Below are positions 61,004-64,000 of a stretch of 64,000 bases of DNA, one piece after another. Source of the stretch: G963675935 sp963803125 (lineage in GTDB: Bacteria; Planctomycetota; Planctomycetia; Pirellulales; Thermoguttaceae); the NCBI GenBank assembly GCA_963803125.1, contig CAWDLR010000003.1:3100001-3164000 (forward strand). Direction: 5' to 3'. The notes under the pieces are model-generated. The model was not told the origin of the DNA. It searched no databases and saw nothing but the letters and a program-made list of their open reading frames with translations. Each line of letters opens with the position of its first letter. Within the stretch, counting starts at the first letter, position 1. Position numbers and translations under genes: made by a program.

Positions 61004-62470
61004 TCACACGGCTCCGACCGTATTGTTCCACGCTGGAAAGACAATGGTGTCGTGGTTCCCGGTCACGGAATGACCGGCTCCGGTTATCACGCAATGAAAG
61101 TCCTGATTATCATAGCCAAGGGTCCAATGGAAATTCCAGTTGACTCTAACCAAGGGGATCCAAATGGCGTCAGCGACCCCCGTTGGGCGACCCATCAGCC
61201 ACATTGAGAAGGAAGCTACTTCACTAAGCTCCCCACCGTCCACGTAATGCGAGACGAGCTCGGGATTGTGACCGGGCGAGTCCCATGCGAGAAGGCCATC
61301 CGCACTTTCCCTTGGATAGGGAAAATCGCCGTCGAGCGCGTCGCTGATGTTCGGGGGAACAATAATTTTCTCTGAATCATCCTTGACCGTCCACTGCGCG
61401 CTCTCGATGACCTGGCAAAAACATGTCTGATACCCGCTCACCGAGGCCGGGGTCGCCTGGAACGTGATTCCCTCCACTGTCCGTTGTGCGTCGTGATATC
61501 CGAAGGCGACCTCTACTCCTGTCCCGTCCGAAAAAGGATTGATACCGTTCATGCCTCCTTCGATGGTGTTGTTGTTCTCCAACGTCGTAACAACCCCCTC
61601 GGGTCGTGCAACGTCGAACCACGTCGAGAGGGTCAGCCCGTCAACCGTTACATCAACCTCGCGCTCGGTTCCACCCGCAACCCACACGAAGCGGAGTGTG
61701 GGGTGGTGGAAATCATCCCCGATGAGGTAACTGACCTGATCGGTCTCCTTTGTCGGGTCAAAGTCCTTGACGTAGCCTTCGTACGGCCCGTCTATTGCCC
61801 ACCAGTAGGCGGCCGTGTCCGGGTTCGGCACTGCCGCGACGGAAAGGTCGATTCGCTGCCCGGCTTTGGCCGGAACATGATGCTTATTGGTAACGTCTTG
61901 TCCATCCCACATCAAGGCCAGAACCGTGAACTCGGCGGTCTCCGTCGTGTCCCATGTCCAGCCGGCCTGTGGGCCGCCGGTCCAGCCCCAGACGTGCCAG
62001 GTCGCGTCCAGGTCCGCCACGCCACCGCCGATGCCCACCACCGTCAGCGTCACCGCCTTGCTGCTGTAGCCGGGCACCGTGACGATGACCCTGCTGCCGG
62101 GGTTTTCGCCCGTGGTCGAGAACCCGCCGCCGCTGTCCGGCACGACTTCCTGCCCATCGGAAGTGTACACGTGAATGAGGTTGCGGTCAAAGTTCAGGCT
62201 CCAATAGCCCGTCGCCGGCACACCGTCGCCGCGAGGGTTCTGCAACAGGAGCGTCGTCGTCTCCCTCTCGCCCACCCCCAGGATGCTCTGATGCGGATCG
62301 TTCTGGTACGTCGTTGCGGGAACCACGTCCAACCAGTTGCCCACCTGGACCGCCTGCGTGGCGACGTTGGTGAATATCCGGCCGATCGGCTGGCCGGTCC
62401 AATAGTCGATCTCGTCATATTGCCATTCATAGGTGAACGAATCCAGCCCGCGATAACCCGGTTCCGGCGT
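61004..62470 (-). CDS. B-family protein 2
   Basis: Up to 489 codons. The frame opens after a TAG at 62471 and includes TYEWQYDEIDYWTGQPIGRI, FTNVATQAVQVGNWLDVVPA, GYWSLNFDRNLIHVYTSDGQ, GSRVIVTVPGYSSKAVTLTV and WSWTGGPQ-like segments; a GTG at 62344 is a later start. The C-terminal half, after FDVARPEGVVTT, has VEVAFGYHDAQRTVEGITF and the closing SMWLMGRPTGVADAIWIPL...RVNWNFHW. The most complete member of the family. Composition suggests stacked beta domains outside the cell. Not recognised. Confidence 0.72.
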   Translation of the reverse strand, partial: TPEPGYRGLDSFTYEWQYDEIDYWTGQPIGRIFTNVATQAVQVGNWLDVVPATTYQNDPHQSILGVGERETTTLLLQNPRGDGVPATGYWSLNFDRNLIHVYTSDGQEVVPDSGGGFSTTGENPGSRVIVTVPGYSSKAVTLTVVGIGGGVADLDATWHVWGWTGGPQAGWTWDTTETAEFTVLALMWDGQDVTNKHHVPAKAGQRIDLSVAAVPNPDTAAYWWAIDGPYEGYVKDFDPTKETDQVSYLIGDDFHHPTLRFVWVAGGTEREVDVTVDGLTLSTWFDVARPEGVVTTLENNNTIEGGMNGINPFSDGTGVEVAFGYHDAQRTVEGITFQATPASVSGYQTCFCQVIESAQWTVKDDSEKIIVPPNISDALDGDFPYPRESADGLLAWDSPGHNPELVSHYVDGGELSEVASFSMWLMGRPTGVADAIWIPLVRVNWNFHWTLGYDNQDFHCVITGAGHSVTGNHDTIVFPAWNNTVGAV

Positions 62471-62513
62471 CTATAGGAGCCAACCGGGAAGACCGTCGCC
62501 GCCGTCTTCTCTG

Positions 62514-63465
62514 CTACCAACTCTCGGCCGCGGCCAACTGCTGCTCGAATTCCTTTCTCGAAAGGGATCTCCATTCTCACCCCGCGGCTCTCGTAGATCC
62601 GCTTCAGTTCGGCGAGCGCCTCCTTCTTGTGGCCGAGCAGCGCCAGGCCCTCGTACGCTCTGAACAGGTCAGAAATTGCGCCTGACCACCCCGCGTGCGG
62701 CAGGGTTCGCGATGCGTGGTCGCACGCCTTTCTTGCCGCGGGATAGCCGCTCGGGTCGCCGATCCTTCCGAGGGCCAAGCTGATCTCGGCCAACTCCCGC
62801 TCAGTTATCGAACTGGGATTATGGGCAAGGACGTACGCAACGCGGTCTCGCAGGGAAGGCACGGCCCTTTGGCACTTCCGCCGTCCCAGCCAGATCGCGG
62901 CGTCGGTCGCGTTGTCGTCATTGCTCGTCAGATCCGCGATCTTCCGGTCCTCATCCGTCGCGTTCCTGTTGGCTTCGTACCACGACATTATCTGTTTCCG
63001 AAATTCGGGAACCAGATCCCGGTGGGATTCGATGTCGAAGTGGGACAACCGCTGCCCACCTTGGGCGAGGAAGTGGCGGCCCGTGATGTGCCAAATCAGG
63101 AGCGCTGCCAGTTCGTTCACCGTCCACTGATGCTTGATTCCGTGGTCGCTCGTCACGGTTCTGGTAGGCGTGTTGTCGCGTAGAGCCTGGGCCAACACTG
63201 GGAGTGCAGCGATGCCCATCCCGCGCAACCTCGCCATCGGATTCCCCCTAGGCTCGCGGTAGTCCAATGTGCCCGACTCGTTGACCTGAGTGGCCTTGTA
63301 GGAGGGCAGCTTGGCCAATTGGCGGCATCCCTCGCGGTACACGGGTGAGGCCCTGCGCTCGCGCGACCTGAGTTCCCAGGGATTCGGTGGTTGTTGCTCC
63401 GCCGCGCGAAGAGCGCAAGCAACGCCCAACAGGCACACGAGACACGACGTTCTCGAAAATGACAT
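62514..63465 (-). CDS. A-family protein 3, frameshift near the end
   Basis: About 317 residues. Signal: MSFSRTSCLVCLLGVACALR. All family blocks are present (GMGIAALPVLAQALRDNTPT, QWTVNELAALLIWHITGRHF, DAAIWLGRRKCQRAVPSLRD, ELAEISLALGRIGDPSGYPA, DLFRAYEGLALLGHKKEALA). The ending needs a one-base shift at about 62561 (GAAAGGAATTC), after which EFEQQLAAAESW and TAG at 62514 follow. B2 follows in the same direction. Confidence 0.78.
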
Positions 63466-63475
63466 TGGTGGCCTC

Positions 63476-64000
63476 CTATCCAAGAACAGGAACACGGACG
63501 AGGGCCGAGAGGTTGCGGTTCCACTGCGGGAGGGACGTACTATCAACACCGGCAGGGTCAACAGAATACCACGATGAACCAACGTCCACTGACCATACAC
63601 CTATCAAGTCTTTTGTCGCGGCACCCCGCCAGTACCAATCCAGTTCGGCCAACGTGACCCAGATGCTGTCGGCCGCGTCGGACTTATACATCAAGTACAA
63701 GTGGAAATCGTCGGTCCTGTCGACATGCCTGTCACCGTCGAGCAGGTTCTCAGCCGGCCTGTCCGCATCAGAAAAAGGCGTCGAGACCCCGCCATCAGCG
63801 TGCGCAAAACGGTCGCGGTACTGTGGGACCGAGTCGAGGACGAAGTCGCCGTCCGACGACCTCTTCTCCCTGGTGCCCAGCAGGTCATCAACGGTAAACT
63901 CAACGTCGGTACTGACCAACTGCGTGAATGCGATGATCCCCGGTCCGGACGCCGGCGGTGTAACCTCCGCGTGCCACACGATTCCGTGGTCTGGGTCTGG
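63476..64000 (-). CDS. B-family protein 3, C-terminal part (cut by window end)
   Basis: 174 codons open to the window edge. IIAFTQLVSTDVEFTVDDLL, DFVLDSVPQYRDRFAHADGG, HLYLMYKSDAADSIWVTLAE, LDWYWRGAATKDLIGVWSVD and SLPQWNRNLSALVRV align with the end of B1. The array therefore continues past the window. Confidence 0.75.
   Translation of the reverse strand, partial: PDPDHGIVWHAEVTPPASGPGIIAFTQLVSTDVEFTVDDLLGTREKRSSDGDFVLDSVPQYRDRFAHADGGVSTPFSDADRPAENLLDGDRHVDRTDDFHLYLMYKSDAADSIWVTLAELDWYWRGAATKDLIGVWSVDVGSSWYSVDPAGVDSTSLPQWNRNLSALVRVPVLG

Noticed and set aside
1..64000. Reassignment of UGA to Trp across the genome
   Set aside because: Many well-defined genes here end in TGA, including overlaps of the ATGA type, so UGA is a normal stop.
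1..64000. tRNA(Sec) or other tRNA genes
   Set aside because: Several GGTTCGA-like strings were examined (for example near 10478 and 58333), but all lie in coding sequence without matching acceptor stems or CCA ends.

Overview
The window looks like a high-GC planctomycete chromosome, probably Pirellulales-like and possibly from a draft or metagenome assembly. The support is a TIGR03000-type protein, PEP-CTERM proteins, an ECF sigma factor beside a Ser/Thr kinase/TPR gene, long lipoprotein-rich ORFs, and dense small palindromic repeats. No rRNA, tRNA, CRISPR array or prophage was recognised. At least a dozen genes are broken by one-base frameshifts, several at G, C or A runs, so either the assembly carries indels or many genes are decaying. 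Those genes are annotated across the break.

Layout. 1-3.8 kb: an RND tripartite efflux operon (permease end, adaptor lipoprotein, TolC-like lipoprotein). 4-9.9 kb: a PAS histidine kinase fused to a HAD phosphatase, a flavin reductase, a secreted protein, an ECF sigma factor and a kinase/TPR gene that lost its core. 10-18 kb: a histidine kinase/OmpR pair, kbl, an NmrA-like protein, a NiCoT metal permease and a TIGR03000 protein. 18-23.9 kb: a secreted HEXXH protein, an ABC solute-binding lipoprotein, an orphan HicB, transaldolase, an alpha/beta-hydrolase-fold protein and a small membrane protein. 23.9-36.5 kb: an AhpD-like protein and selD (minus), a thioredoxin-fold protein with an in-frame UGA at its redox motif (plus), an activator with three 2-hydroxyacyl-CoA dehydratase-family genes and a methyltransferase (minus), a DUF3034-like protein and selA (plus). 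36.5-48.4 kb: two HNH proteins, a GH2 glycosidase, a C69 dipeptidase, a REP-associated transposase (RAYT), a MoeB/ThiF-like protein, a Uma2 nuclease and a Ser/Thr kinase. 48.4-52.9 kb: a GntR-ABC exporter operon. 53-56.3 kb: three PEP-CTERM proteins and a gene remnant. 56.5-57.2 kb: a second RAYT. 57.2-64 kb: a tandem array of alternating A and B family genes of unknown function.

Two signals stand out. First, selD and selA lie on either side of a gene whose UGA replaces the first Cys of a CxxC motif (UGA-Pro-Ala-Cys) and is followed by a hairpin of bacterial SECIS type. This is a strong selenoprotein candidate. Second, roughly 81-bp palindromes that begin AAAAGGGGACA sit in frame inside three protein genes and at the end of a fourth. 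They share a loop but have compensating stem changes, and are probably related to the repeats beside the second RAYT. A separate MITE-like family with CAGGGCCRATCAGT ends has 10-11 bp target duplications. Other repeats are inserted in frame in a RAYT gene or supply the last codons and stop of genes.
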